Origin: Echria macrotheca
Lineage: Eukaryota > Ascomycota > Sordariomycetes > Sordariales > Schizotheciaceae
DNA: 64,000 nt
Direction of reading: 5' to 3'
Assembly: GCA_030411725.1 (NCBI GenBank)
Contig: MU839827.1
Location: forward strand, 2,046,001 to 2,110,000
Positions 42,385 to 54,845 of the stretch are shown here, piece by piece. Both the position numbers and the translations under genes were made by a program. Positions within the stretch are counted from its first letter, which is position 1; the number at the start of each line of letters is the position of its first letter. The notes under the pieces are model-generated. The model was not told the DNA's origin. It searched no databases and saw nothing but the letters and a program-made list of their open reading frames with translations.

Positions 42385-44332
42385 TCCCTGTTAGTTTCTT
42401 TTCGAGTTGTCGAAAATCTAGAAATATAATAAACGGTAACTGGAAAACCGATCCTCCAATGGCTTCCCGCTCCCCCTCCCCCGCGATGCGACACGCACGC
42501 CGCATGGCATGGTGGGGTACCCGGGAGTACGGGGAAAAAAGAGGGGTGCTGCTGCTGGTGGTGGTGGGAAAAAGAGAGAATAAAGAAAAAAAGGGGTGGC
42601 GCACGGAATGGTGCCGCAGGAACCGAATGGGAGTGTCGTGCCGGGCCTGCTTCCGACATTCTTCGCTCCGCCATGGCCGAGACGAGGCGGGCGAATATAT
42701 AGAGATGTTCTAGAAGAGAGAAGGTGACAAGAAAGATGCAGGAAATAAAGATTATAGATATAAGATTATGTTTTGTGGTAGTCCTCTTCTCCAGTGCTCT
42801 CGTCGCAGCCGATATCTTTTCTCGGTCCGGCCGAACCCATTTATCTTGTCGTTCCCGTCTTCTGCTCTGTGGTGTTGTTGTCTCCGGGACAATGATTCGC
42901 CGTGAAAATGTCCTGCAAGAGGGCGTTGGGGAGACAGAGAGGAGAGATGAGGAGAGGGAGAGAGGTATTAAAAAGGGCACGGTTTCAGCAGAGAAGAGCC
43001 AGTGGGGACTGTCGCCTTGTTGAGAGGAGGGACCAAAGAGGGAAAGAAAATAGGCTGCTTATTATATATATGCTTTTGCTTCTCTCCATATGTTTCCCAT
43101 CACCAGAGCATCGACCAACCACGGGCCTCGCCTGGCTGGTTCGTGTTCACGGTATAAAAAAGACTGATATCAGAACGAGCAAAGGGAAGGAAGGAGTGGA
43201 CTGTAGCACCGGCCACCTTGTAAATCAAAAGGGACGATAATGGGCAATCCCTGCTGCTTAGCGTTGGAAGCCTCCGCAGCGTCACGCTTTTCTTCCCTCC
43301 ATCCATCCATCCATCTGTCCATCATGATGAGTGATGAATGATGAATGACTGGCAGTGCGCAGATCGACGGCAGTTTGTTTTATAAGCGGGCGGCCCCTGG
43401 GGTCGATCTTCCAAGGGCTGCCTGCGCATAGAATGAATGGCCAGACAAGAAAGAAAGTACAGTGGTTTTCTTCCAAAATTGAGGCTCAAGCTGCGCGTTG
43501 ACGACATTCTCGGCTGCCCTTCCGAAATCCCCTGTTCTTTTGCTATCTCTACCTATCGGGCTGTTTCTCTCTTCGTACCGATACCTAGTTCATGCAAACA
43601 ACAACCATGGAACATCTTGACACACACCCAGCCACCTCCAAGCAAAGCTTTCATCTTCCTCCCCATTGAGATTGAGTGTGAGGATTAACGGGTGATTGAG
43701 CAACAAAACAAGAAAATCGCGAGAATGATCACCACCCCCTTTTTGATCGCTCGGCTCAGTTCGGAAAAACAGGCGAGAAAGAGAAAGAGAGAGGAGAGGT
43801 GCGCAGTAAAGCCGGTTAAGCTGGTTGGGAGATCGGTTATACATCTAGGATGCGAGCCTGGACCAAGCAAGCTTGTATAGTTTATCACTTTGTTAAATCT
43901 CCCATTCTGCCAGGCTGCATAAAGAGCAGGGTAGGGTCGGAAGAGGAAGGCCCTACGCTGCTGCAGCATAGGCGAGAGGGGAAAAGCTTCGCCCACTCGC
44001 GCGCATCTTCTGGAACGGCTGCGCTCTGGTTATATTCTGGACTAACCTTTTTCCTGTAGTATCGGATCCGGTATGGATATCGCCATATAATATGTGAAAG
44101 AACAAGTGCATGCATCTAGAAGGCTTGGCAGATGAGCAAACTTGAGGGACCGTTATATATCAGAAACAGTATGCGCATAGAAACCAGTGATACCTACATG
44201 GCAGAATCCAGGCGGTTATGGAATACCACTGAGCTCAAAACAAGTACATGAATTTCCCATCCATCCTTCCCCAGGTCAAAACCACTGAACACAAAACCAA
44301 GTACATGAATTTCCCCTCCATCCTTCCACAGG
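42385..44332. other. Intergenic: SDR-like upstream region and DUF2264 3' flank
   Basis: 1.95 kb, with a (CCAT)n run at 43300-43316, purine-rich tracts, and the tandem duplication at its right end. No supported gene on either strand. Confidence 0.55.
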
Positions 44333-44337
44333 CTACT
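44225..44337 (+). repeat. Adjacent direct duplication, 56/57 bp
   Basis: Copy 1 (44225-44280) and copy 2 (44281-44337) abut exactly. Both start ACCACTGA and share AAGTACATGAATTTCCC and CCATCCTTCC, differing at a handful of positions and one single-base indel. Copy 2 overlaps the DUF2264 stop codon at 44333-44335. Confidence 0.85.
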
Positions 44338-46482
44338 TTGCCTCCATCTCCTTGACCAACCACCCAGGCACCTCAGGCGCCTTCTCCCAACCATCCAGAT
44401 ACTCTTCCTTCCTCACTCCATCCCCAGCAGGCTTGGCATACACACCCGCGACATACCACACCGTCTCCCCCTTGCCCACGGTCCCCTGCAGCGTCGGGAT
44501 CGTCGTCCGACTCTCGACCAGATTCGAGTTCGGATCCGCATTCACCAGCATCGCCATCCTCTTCGTCCCCCCCTCCAGCGCACGAATCCCCACGGCGCCC
44601 GCCTTGACCGAGACAGCAAACGCGCCCTTCCCCCCCTCGGCCCACCCCTCGGGCGTCTCGAGGTCATAGTTCCCAATCAGCCTGGGAAAAGTCCCCTCCC
44701 CCTTGCCGGCGTCATACGGACCGAGAAGGCGTCCGTCGGCGTCGCGCTCGTTGCAGATCGCAAACGACCCGTCCGCCGTGAGCACCTCCCTGCCCACCGC
44801 GTCGATGCGGTGCGCGCGCAGGTGCCAGTTGGGCGTGGCCTCCCGCGGGGGGACGAGGTACGTCGTGATGTGCACGTCCGGGAACGGACTCCAGCGCGAC
44901 ACGAGCACTGGCACATCATCACCATCGTCATCGTAGCTCGTGATGAGCCGCGACTCGGACAGCCGGCGCGTCTTCCAGTACTCGCCGCCGTCGTCCGACA
45001 GGCCCAGCTGCGAGGCCAGCGCGTACTGCTCGAGCGTGAACACGCCGGGCGGGACCGAGTACGCGTACGCCGAGCTGTACGCGAACGCGCCGTACTTGGC
45101 GTGCGTGCCCTTCATGGGATAGCTGCACGCCTGCCCGGACGAGAGCAGCATGCAGTGCCCGCCGAGGTTGCTCATGATGTGCCCCGGGTGCTTCAGCGCT
45201 TTGACCGGCGGAATCACTGCCCAGTGATTTTCCTCTTCTGAAGTCCAGAACGGATGCGTCTCGGGGACCGCGAGACAGATAAACGCCAGACAGGCCCAGT
45301 ACGGGCTCCCGGGGCTGTTGTAGTTCTCGGCCATGTACATGTTGGGATACGAGTACCCGATGGTCAGCGTGCCGGCCGGCGTCCACATGTCGTGCTGCGT
45401 CTGCCACCAGCGCAGGTGCCGGAGCACGATGCCCTTGACCATGCCCCAGGTCAGCGGCGGCGGCAGCTCGACGTCGGCGTAGGCCAGCGCGCCCCAGAAC
45501 GAGACCATGGCGAAGCGGTAGCCGACGCTGCGGCCGAAGGGGATCGACCGGCCCTGCGCGTCGTAGTAGTGCGCGAGGTCGAGCGCCGCCAGCTGCGCCC
45601 TCTTGCGGAACTCGGCCGCGCGCTCGGGGTCGTCGTCGCCGGCTAGTTTGGCGTAGAGAAGCTGGAGGAACTGGATGGCGAACGAGGACGAGTAGTAGTC
45701 CATTTCTTTTTTTTTGTCGTCACATTAGCATTCCCCTTTCTTCTCCCACATATTAGAGAGACAGAGACGGAGACGGAGACAAAAAAAAAAAACTCACGAT
45801 GAATCCCCTCAGGCCCATCATTCGACCACCCATCCCCCCTATAAAACGTCTCAAGATGCAGAATATCCCTCTCCAGCCTATCCTGCGCATACAGCCCCCC
45901 ACACTTTTTGAGTCCTAGATTCGCAAAGACCCGAAACCAGAGCCAATTCGTATCCGGCATCTCGCGCTCGTTAATCGAATTCCCCAACCACGCCTCCAGA
46001 TTCTTCCGTTCCCTCTCACTCATCGCGCCCCAAAACGTATCCGGCGCGACGGCGAGCGCAAATCCCAGGGGACACATCTCCACCATGCGCTGGTCATTAT
46101 CTTTCGGGATACCCCAGAACTCACCCTCCGCTTCCGTCTCAGGGTCCGTCGCATTCTTCAAACCCTCGACCCACCATTTCGTTCCCTCGTAGTGATCCCC
46201 GGCAGCGAGGAGACACGCCAGTCCCCAGAGCGGGCGGCAGAATCCTTCTACTTCCGAGGCCGTCTGGTCGAACCTGACGGCCGTCGCGCCGGGACAGCGC
46301 ACGCGCGCCTTCTTGGGCGAGAAGAACGGCTCGAGCGGGTCGAGCAGCGTGATGAGCAGATCGCGGACCGAGGCGCGGTCGGTGAGGCGGACTAGGGAGA
46401 AGGGGTGCGGTTGTTTGTAGCCTAGGAGGAGACCTCCCTTTTTTCCCTCTTTCTTGTTGTCTTCTGTTGTTGTTGTTGTCAT
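44333..46482 (-). CDS. DUF2264 domain protein (putative glycoside-processing enzyme)
   Basis: Exon 1 is 45798-46482, the intron 45706-45797 (92 nt) and exon 2 44333-45705, giving 685 aa. The N-terminal half has the helical, alpha/alpha-toroid-like landmarks of DUF2264: SEVEGFCRPLWGLACLLA, FWGIPKDNDQRMVEMCPL, LGNSINEREMPDTNWLWF, GDGWSNDGPEGIHQMDYYSS across the splice, and RFAMVSFWGALAYADVELPP. The second half shows YNSPGSPYWACLAFICLAVP, HIMSNLGGHCMLLSSGQ and a beta-rich C-terminus. No signal peptide: it starts Thr-rich and Lys-rich (MTTTTTEDNKKEGKKGG). The biochemical function of DUF2264 proteins is poorly defined, and I do not assign a substrate. Confidence 0.87.
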
Positions 46483-46932
46483 CTTGTAAGAGAATGTGAT
46501 GTGATTGATACACCACCACCTCTCCTGAAAGTAAACAAACTGTTGACTTCGACTGCGAATTAATTCAGTAATTGGTTTGATTTGGTTTATACCGAGAGAA
46601 AAAAAAAGGATACGCAGGTAACAAAAAAGAGAGAGGAAATAGTATTTACCTGAATATAATCTCTCCCCTAAGTGGGGGAGGGGTGAGAGCTCATGCCTCC
46701 TCCCCTCACGGAGCTGTCACAAGTCGCGGCTAAACACACACACCATGTAACATCCTCCCGCCCGGTACCAACGCCGACTGGTGGTAAAATAACCCCGTCC
46801 GTCCGTAGACGAACCTCCGACAGCCTCTCTTGCAGCTCGACTGGCGCACCTCGCAGCTACATCAGCGGGCCGACGACAAGAACGCATGAGACAAAATCAA
46901 CCAAAACACATCAGACATTACGTATCTACTAC
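46483..46932. other. Intergenic: DUF2264 upstream region and formin 3' flank
   Basis: 450 bp. A plus-strand frame of over 400 codons begins here but is an antisense shadow of the formin. No gene supported in the interval. Confidence 0.6.
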
Positions 46933-49900
46933 TTATTCTCTCCCTTCCTCCCCTTCCTCGCCCGTCACCGCTATTGGAGGCACCTCGGGTATATCTTCAT
47001 CCCTCGCCTCCCCGTTGCTCGTCCCCGACTGCGTCTTCTCCCGACGTCGCCTCCTCATCTTCCTCTCCTCCTCCGCCGTCTGCCGTCGGGACTTCCTCAG
47101 ACTCTCCCGACGCTCCGCATCATCCTCCGCCCCGTCCCCTCTCATGCCCTGGAGCAGCGCCGCTGCCCGAGTCGCCACGTCGTCCTCTTCGTCCTCGCCC
47201 TCCTTCGTCGGGCTGAGCAGGTCCGGACTGAGCAGATTGCCTTCGTCGTCCGTCCGCCCGGAACCCGTGCTCTTCGCGCTCTGCAGCCCGGCCTCCACCT
47301 CGGGAATCTCATTGAGATCTGGTATCTTTTGCCCGGATGCTATCCGCACCTGATGCCGATCCTTGAGACGCGCCCTCCTCCTCCTGTCTCTCTGGTCCCT
47401 CGTCTGCGGCGCTGCCGCTCTGAGCTTCTCCAGCAGACTGTCCATCGCCCCGGTGCTGGTCGGGCTGGCTGGCTGCCCTTCGCTGAGGGCCGCCACCGAC
47501 TTGAGTTGTGCATTCTTCCGTTTCATAGACGCTTCGTTGCGCTTCTTTGTCTCCTCCAGCTGGACGTTCTTGTCTCGCGATTTCTTCCACTCCGAGATGA
47601 AAAGCGCCAGCTTGGCGAAGAAATCCCGTCGCGCGTTGTCGTCCGTCGGGTCTTCGCCGTAAAAGACCATGATGTCGTTGTATGTCCGTACCATCTCCTC
47701 CAGATAGAGCTGCATCTGTTCTGCCTTGAACCGCGCATCCTTCATGCATCGCTGCACGATCTGCGACACGCGATCTTGCGGGTGGAACTTCTTGGGATCC
47801 GAGAGGTTGCCAGAATCCAGCGACATCTGCACGTTCTTGATGTTCTCGATGTACTTCTTGGCATCCGCCTGGAGCTGTTCGATGTTGATCTTTTGCGCCG
47901 TGAGGACCAGGCCGATGTCGTCAACAAAGCCCTCCCACTCCGGGTATTGCAGCCGCACGATGCGCTCCACGAGGTCGGCCAGCGTTGACTCGTTCTTGTC
48001 GTCCTTGACCATGGCAAGCCGGGCCAGTGACGAGAGCTTGAAACCCCGCGCCTGCTTGTTGGCGTCGTTCATGTAGTTGCCAATATCCAAGATCAACCCA
48101 AGCACGTTCATCAGCGACACCGAATCGCGGAGTGACTCGGACACGTTGACAACTTGTCGCATCTTCTCGGTAATCTCGTCGTAGTCGGCCTCGAACGACC
48201 GCGTCAGCGCCAAAGCCCGCATCCTGCTCTTCCAGTAGTGATGCAGTTCGAACGCCGTCTGCAGGTAGATCTGATCCTGTCGGGTGAGCTCGGCCGGATC
48301 TTGCTCCCGGTTTTCCTTGTCCGCTTCCGGGCCTGTCCAGTCCTTGCTGTAGGGAGCCATGAGTTTTGCCGTGTTGTCGGGGATGTTGCACAAATCGTCC
48401 TTTTGCAGGAAGTCCATAACCACATTGTTATCCAATACTTCCTTGTCACAGTGGATGATCATTTGCACCACCTTTTCAACCGAGTACTGCGAGAATTTGG
48501 AGAGCGCGATTTCTGCACAGGTTAGCCCCGTTTACAACACCAGAGACAAGCCACGTACCGAACTGTTTGCGCAGATCGTTGGAAATGATTTGCTTCTTGT
48601 CGTCCTTTTTGGCTCCGCCTTTACCCAAAATCTTTGCCTCCCTGGCCATGAACAGCTTCTCGACTTCGTCTAGAATGCCCTTCCGGCTAAGCTCGAGGTA
48701 CTTCTCTTCTCTCTCTTCTGCCGAGGGCGTGTGCGCCGCCCAGTGCGTGGTTAGCGGAGAGTCAACCTTGTCCCAGTGGAGAGCCTTGAGTTTCTTCTTC
48801 GGCCGCACGACGGGTAAGCCCACAGTGGGGGTCCCGAACGCTGGTTGCTTAGCCAAGAAATGACTCGAGATAGCACCGGGCATAGGAGGCGGAGGTGGTG
48901 GCGGCATGCCCATGGCTCCAGGCATCGGAGGTGGCGGCGGAGGAGGCGGAGGACCGCCCGGTAACTGGCCGGGCATCGGGGGTGGAGGCGGAGGCGGCGG
49001 TGGCGGTGGTGCGCCGGCGAGCTGACCCGGCATCGGCGGAGGTGGCGGAGGCGGCGGAGCTCCGGGCAGTTGACCGGGCATCGGCGGTGGAGGCGGAGGC
49101 GGAGGAGGTGGTGGAGCAGCAGTGGCGCCGCTTTCAGGACCGCTTTCCGTAACCTTGATCTTGGGAGGTTCATTGTCGCTCGGTGTGACTGGCGTCTGCG
49201 AGTCCATACTCGGATGTGAGGGACCGGTAGTCACCCCATCACCATCCTCGGAATCGCTGGCGTCGTACTTCTTGACCTTGTTCGTCATCTCGTTGAACAT
49301 GCCGTTGGCTTGCTTGGGATCGAGAACCGGCCGCTTGATCTCGACCAATCTGGGCTTCTCGTATACGACGCCATCCTCGTCGATCTCCTCTTCCTCCACG
49401 GTCCCTTCGGCTGGCTCACCACGAGAGTTGACGGGTTTCCTTGGTATCCTGGTCGACCTCTTCACGCTGCCTAGCATGCTGTTGGTGAAGTCCCTAGGCG
49501 CGGCAGATTCGCCGCCCGAGTCTGGATAGCCTTCCATCTCCTCGCGCAAGGCGCGTAGCCTGTCCGAGGGACCAGCGGCCTCGCCCCAGACTCGGCCCTC
49601 GAGTTTGTACTGCGTCTTTTGCCGCTCGATCTGCATCTGGAGGCGCTCCATAAGCCGGTCCCTGTCGAGAATGCCTTGCATGCGGACAGCATCTTCGCCG
49701 GGTTTGGCACCACCCTTAGCAGCGTTAGACGCGGCGATGTCCTGGGCATCGCGAAGCATCAGGTAGAGTTCTCTCGTCTCGAGCTCGTTCCGCTGCGCTT
49801 CCTTAGCGCGCAGCGTCTGTATGTTATCCAGCTCGGATTTCAAGCCCTCTACTCGTCTCTTCTGTGCTTCGATGAACCGCGCCTGCTCGTCAATCTGCTT

Positions 49901-52144
49901 CTGAAGCTTGGCAACCAAACCATCAGCCCCGAGCGCCATCCTCTCCCTCATCTCGTCCCGCTCCGCCATGGCGGCATCCGCTATTTGCCGGGCCTCGAGG
50001 GCTTCATCGAAGGCCTGTCTGGCTTCCGAGTCTGTGTGGAGCTTGTCAAGCAGACTCTGGACCGTGAAGTTTAGGCTTTGCTTGAGGTCCATGTCCGGGA
50101 GCCGCCGGTCCATGGCCACATAGCTGAGCATCGAGTCTACGAGCTGGAACATACGGAGCCGCTCCTCCCCATCATTGTCCCTAATCAGGAGGAGGTGCTG
50201 CAGGGCAGAGACAAAGTAATCCTGCGTCTTGCTGCCCTTTAACCGTTGCTGAATGGCATCTACAATCTGCACGGGGTCGTTGAGGTCCTTAACCTCGCCC
50301 TCGATGCTATCCTTCATGCTGCTGTTCTCCCGGTCGAGCATATCCTCATAGTCGATAGCCTCGTTGGACCGGAACCGCTCGATTTGCTTGTCGATCAGCT
50401 CGTACTGGAACGCCTCCATCTTGGTCAGCATACGGCGGATGCCGCATGCCGTAAACTGCGCCCTGATGTGAACGCGAAGCTGGAGGTCCTTTTCAGGGGC
50501 GTCGATCAACATGTTGATCAGGATGAGCGTAGCGACGGCGTATTCCATCAGCAAGTTCTCCATGCCGATGCCACCGCTGCGGACCTCCTCGCTGGCCCCG
50601 ACGAGGCTGCCCATCTTGCCTCTGCCGTCAACCGTAACCTCGACAAGGCGCATCCAGGCGTCGAAGCGCCCGTTCTCGCCTTGTTGGTTCTTGACGACAT
50701 CCATGGCCTCGATAACCTTGACGTGACCCTTGCCGTCGGCCCAGTGGCACAGGAACGTCAGAACTTCGCTGACTAGTTTCCGCGTCGTAAGCCGGGGAGA
50801 GATCAGGGACGTGGCCAGCGCCACAATGACCTGCTGGTGCGCCAAGGCATCGTCGGCTCCAAACTTGTTGTTCATCAGCGCCTTGAGACATTTCACGATA
50901 TCGTATTCCTTGTCCAGGTTCTTGTCGCCCTTTCCCGTGTCCGGAGCAGGGCCGAAGGCTGTCTTGCGGTTGATCTTGAGGAGCACGTTGGTCAAGGCGA
51001 CCTGACCCTGGCACTCGATGAATCGTTTGACCCAGCCGATCTGCTGCGTCCGTAGGTTGACCTCCAAGCTGAGCATTCCCTTGGAATCAAGGCTGTTATC
51101 CATGACCTTGCGAACGTACCACTCCGGGCTCCCTTCCTCGTCTGCGCTTTGCGTGATATCGACGCTGCTGTACTGGCCAATCCTAGCGGTCTGCCTGCGC
51201 TTCTGCTCGCCCTGCCACTCGGTGAGCCGGTCCTGGTAGATAAGCGTCCATTTTTTGGCGGCAGGATACGCCATCATCTGTCGTTTTGCCTGCTCCGGAA
51301 GGTTATGCCACCCGCGCTTCTGCATCAGGGCTACGAACATCTGCTCGATGATGCGGTCATCGTCGGGTTTGGGAAAGTGAAAGCCATCGGTGCTGGGTGG
51401 GCCTCCTGGCGATTTTGTTAAGCGGTGCGATTCCCGGTGGGGGCTCTGGGACTGAAATGAGGACACGGAGGAGGCGCTTGGAAGGGCTAATCGGGATGAG
51501 CGGCTGGCCGTGGGAGATTCGGGGTAGGATCCTCCATTACCTGACATGATGCTCGCGTGGTCGGCTGAGCTCCGGCCTGTAGACATATATGAGTTATACC
51601 GAGAGCTGGGAGCGCCGTCCCGGCTGGGGCCCCATTGTTGGAGCTGCGTGTGGCGACCTGTCGAGGCCATGGTGATATTGGATGCCCCGGGGGGCGGACG
51701 GGGCCCCGCGGCGTGCTGAGACATCGAATACGGAGAAGGGGAGGGTTCGAATGTTGGGTATTGGTGGAAATCACTGGTAGCTTTGTTCAGTTGGTGCGGC
51801 AGCGGTTCTCGCCGGACCGGCATCTGGTCGGAAGGCGGAAGATAGTCCATGGGGATAGGGGACCGGCGGTCGGCGCTGACGTTTTCGTAGGGTATGGTCG
51901 TCATGACACCGGCCATCATGTTAATGCCGGACTCGGGCGAGTTAGGACGGTCTAGCGATATAACCGAGGATTCTCGTTGGTGGCGCGAACTGCGCGACGT
52001 CACCGTGCTCGAGGCGTCGTAGTCGGCCGAGAGGTAGCGGCCGTCGTCGCTCGTGTTCCGCTTGTCGACCTTGTGCTTGGCGCGGGAGAAGAAGGACGAG
52101 GTTTTGCCGCTCGAGGAGGCCCTCGACTTGTCGTACGACGACAT
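46933..52144 (-). CDS. Formin (Bni1/SepA type actin nucleator)
   Basis: Nucleates and elongates unbranched actin filaments at hyphal tips and septa, downstream of Rho GTPases. Exon 1 is 48559-52144, the intron 48513-48558 (46 nt) and exon 2 46933-48512, giving 1721 aa. The N-terminal ~260 residues are disordered and Ser-rich. The GTPase-binding/FH3 region runs about residues 260-650 (DDDRIIEQMFVALMQKRGW, WKFI-type KWTLIYQDRLTEW, PEWYVRKVMDNSLDSKG). A coiled coil lies near 730-860. FH1 (about 1005-1086) has repeated MPGQLxGxPPPPPP units. FH2 (about 1095-1510) shows KLKALHWDKVDSPL, VMDFLQKDDLCNIPDN, LNVLGLILDIGNYMND and ARGFKLSSLARL. The tail after FH2 is charged and contains a likely autoregulatory DAD-type basic stretch (RRRRREKTQ). 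The RhoGAP at 20.8-25.1 kb could act in the same pathway, but nothing in the sequence links them. Confidence 0.93.
48885..49130 (-). repeat. FH1 proline-run minisatellite within the formin
   Basis: Four to five repeats of a unit encoding MPGQLPG/AG followed by 7-10 prolines, seen on the plus strand as GGCGGN runs separated by a conserved CCGGGCATCGG-like spacer. Such units expand and contract, so proline-run lengths may differ between strains. Confidence 0.85.
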
Positions 52145-53697
52145 GGCTCCGGCGACAGCGGGACGTGGATCGATCGCTGGTCGCGGGTCTGGAAGCGGGT
52201 CGTGGGAGGTTGAAACAGCCGCCTTGTCTTGGGCAGAGGCAGGCAGCGCAGCAGAGCTGCCAGCTCGCGGGTCGTCACGATGTCAGCAGGGCCCGGCAAT
52301 GCACTGCTTGGGCGGGCCTGGGTCGGGGTGGAGAGCGATGCTGCTGCCGTCAATCGACTGGGTGTCTCAGCCTGGGGGGCATCGCATCATCGTCTTCCAA
52401 TTCTCAGCGAGCCGATTCGCAGAGCCGCGGGGCGCCGCTGTGCATGAACCCAACGACCTTTAGCATAAACCAGGCCGACGCCGCTTGTCGGAGTTTCGCA
52501 AGCCCAGATCGGGGAGGGACACACTCGCAGGTCTGTCGATCTTCCAGCGACAGTCGAGGTCGAGTCGAAGCGGCAAACGCAAGCGCCAGGCAATTGGTGG
52601 TGTTGAAAGTCGAGGCCACCGTTTGACGAGCTAGTCTAATAATCTGTCTCGTCTCTGCTAGCAGCCGGGGGCGGGTCCGGTTTCCTTCCTTCTTGGCGGC
52701 CCGCAAACAAGATGGAACTGCGAAATGAGTGTTTGTTTCGCCGGGCAAGGAGCGATGGACGCTGCGGAAACAGTCGAAGTGGTGGTTCAATCCAGAGTCG
52801 CTCTCAGGAGCAGCGATGCAGCGGAAGTCAGAGTCGACTTCCCCTCAAAAGGGTTTAGCGGAGCGTGTGTTAACGCAAAACAGCAGCCAAACAACCGCCA
52901 GGCCAACAGGGGCAATCACCCGTCGCGGTCTTTGCGCAGCCCGAGCTCCCATGCAGCCCATGGAACACTTCCCGAACCTGCACACCACAAAGAGGTACCG
53001 CCGTACCGCTGGCCAACGAGATGGCGAAGTTGGGTTTTCGAATTTGTGAATCGCGACGTTGGGATGGCCACAATCCTCATGGGATGGGACTCGCTGGACT
53101 TGTTGGACTCGCGGTGTCGGTAATAACTCAGTGAGCAGCTAGTTCTGGTTACTGTGTAAATCCCGCCACGGACAGTGGTGGAATCGGTATCGCTGGAGAG
53201 AGGGGTTGTTTCTGCAATGATACACTCCCACATATGTAGAGACGCGGCGCTGCAGAGTCCAGGAGCAGCAGCAAAGGGTCCATCCAGAATTGAGTGCATC
53301 CAGCGGCGCAACCCAATTGACGATTTGTGCCTTGCCGAATGAGGATGAACGCCACCGACGGTTAACTGGGTTGGTTCCACGGACCCGCTTCCCGGCGCGG
53401 ACTTGTCAGCCTGGCTCCCTGCGACCTGGCCGCTTTCCTCTTGGCCTTGGCCGCATCAGCCTCGTCGTCGATCCACCACTATTTCTCCGCAGAAGCTTGA
53501 ATCGGCTTCGGGCACGCCAGGGTGTCCCTCAGGCGTTCCCTTCGGTCCGTTCTGTTCTGCTCGAGACGAACCAGTCAGGCCCGGGTTTTGTTTCATCAAG
53601 GGCCTCCCGCCAGTGTGGTTACTGTTACCATGGGGGCCTCTTTCGCAGTCATCAAGGTTCGCACCATCACCAGAGCATCGCCATCGAGCGCGATACC
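52145..53697. promoter_or_regulatory. Divergent upstream region of the formin and a small membrane protein gene
   Basis: 1.55 kb. Several frames of 90-150 codons overlap on both strands, none with a recognisable domain or good splice support. I treat it as promoter and 5' leader sequence. Confidence 0.5.
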
Positions 53698-54193
53698 ATG
53701 AAGCCGTTGCTAACCTGGCCTTTGCAGACATTGATTGCTCCGGCCATCATCTCGCTCATCCTCTTCCTCCTGTCGACCTATGTCCTCTACCCTCTGTGGC
53801 AGCACTACCGGACTCGATACAGCAACTACCTCCCGCTCGAGACCATCTCCAGCCAGACTTCATCGCTGCGCACGAGGATACAGGATGCCATTGCGAGGTT
53901 TCTGGCGCCCTCGCTGTGGCGGCGCTCGGTAACCGACACACTGGTGGTGGCCGAGAGCGGTTCTGATGCTGGCTTCGATTCCGACGACGGAGAAGAGCTT
54001 GGAGCCGTTCACCATCCATCGGGGGTTCTGGGACACAGTCGACCGACCATTGACAGCATACCGAGATTAAGCAGAGAGTAAGCAAGGCTGCTGAACAGGT
54101 TTGAAAAGGAAATGCTAACGCGACGGCAGTCTAGAAGAAGGTTTCATGGACGACAGCGACGACGAGCTGGATCACTCAGGTGGACGGCGGTAG
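53698..54193 (+). CDS. Small single-span membrane protein, unknown function
   Basis: Exon 1 is 53698-54077, the intron 54078-54129 (52 nt, branch GCTAAC) and exon 2 54130-54193, giving 147 aa starting MKPLLTWPLQ. One strong membrane helix, TLIAPAIISLILFLLSTYVLY, is followed by PLWQHYRTRYSNYLPL and a Ser/Thr-rich helix (SSLRTRIQDAIARFLAP). The C-terminus is strongly acidic (SDAGFDSDDGEEL and EGFMDDSDDELDH), the last part coming from exon 2. The frame is open upstream of 53698, but the membrane helix near the N-terminus argues for this Met. I know of no named family. Confidence 0.7.
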
Positions 54194-54845
54194 CGTATCA
54201 CAACAGAATGGCAAGGCGTTTGGAGTTGAACAGGCATTTACATATATTCTGTGTCAGGGGTAGACGACTCGTGTTGTAAAAGTCCATAGAGACGATAGTA
54301 AAGAGCAGCTGAGCAAATGCGCCGCAGACCGGTTGGACAGCCCGACAACAAGTTTACTTTAATCCGTGCCGTAAAACCTCTATCTCTGGCTGTCTGTTGC
54401 GCAAATGTGGTGATTGCTGCCATAGTCGAAGCTCGACGGTGTGTTATCTGTTGTTAGAGGAGAATTCACTTTATTACGTAGACGGATATACTGTGTAGGT
54501 ATGTAAGTGGTCTTGGTGGACTTTACGCACCTCTCCCCCCTTTGGAGCATGCGGGGATGATATGCATCTAGACCGTACCGACTGTACCCAACTCGTGCTG
54601 CTCCGCATTCTACCCAGTCCCCACATCCGCGCAAAGATGTCCGATTAGCGCAGCGACGAGGCAGAAGTGAACCCAGCTTTTCTACGACAAAGTTGCCACT
54701 CGATCCTATATACTCAACACCCTCTTGCGTGTTCTTGTACACTGCTCCATCCGCGAGGCTCCCCACGGCACCCTACCGATCCCCAGCCCATTGCGCCCTC
54801 TCGCATGTTTGCTGCTTGTCCGAACCCGAGCTCGACTTATTAGCC
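54194..54845. other. Intergenic: upstream of PPT1
   Basis: 652 bp between two genes on the same strand. No supported exon; pyrimidine-rich sequence near 54750-54840 is likely PPT1 leader. Confidence 0.55.

Noticed and set aside
46693..47988. 431-codon plus-strand frame
   Set aside because: Antisense to the formin FH2 and tail exon; no start context or splice structure of its own.
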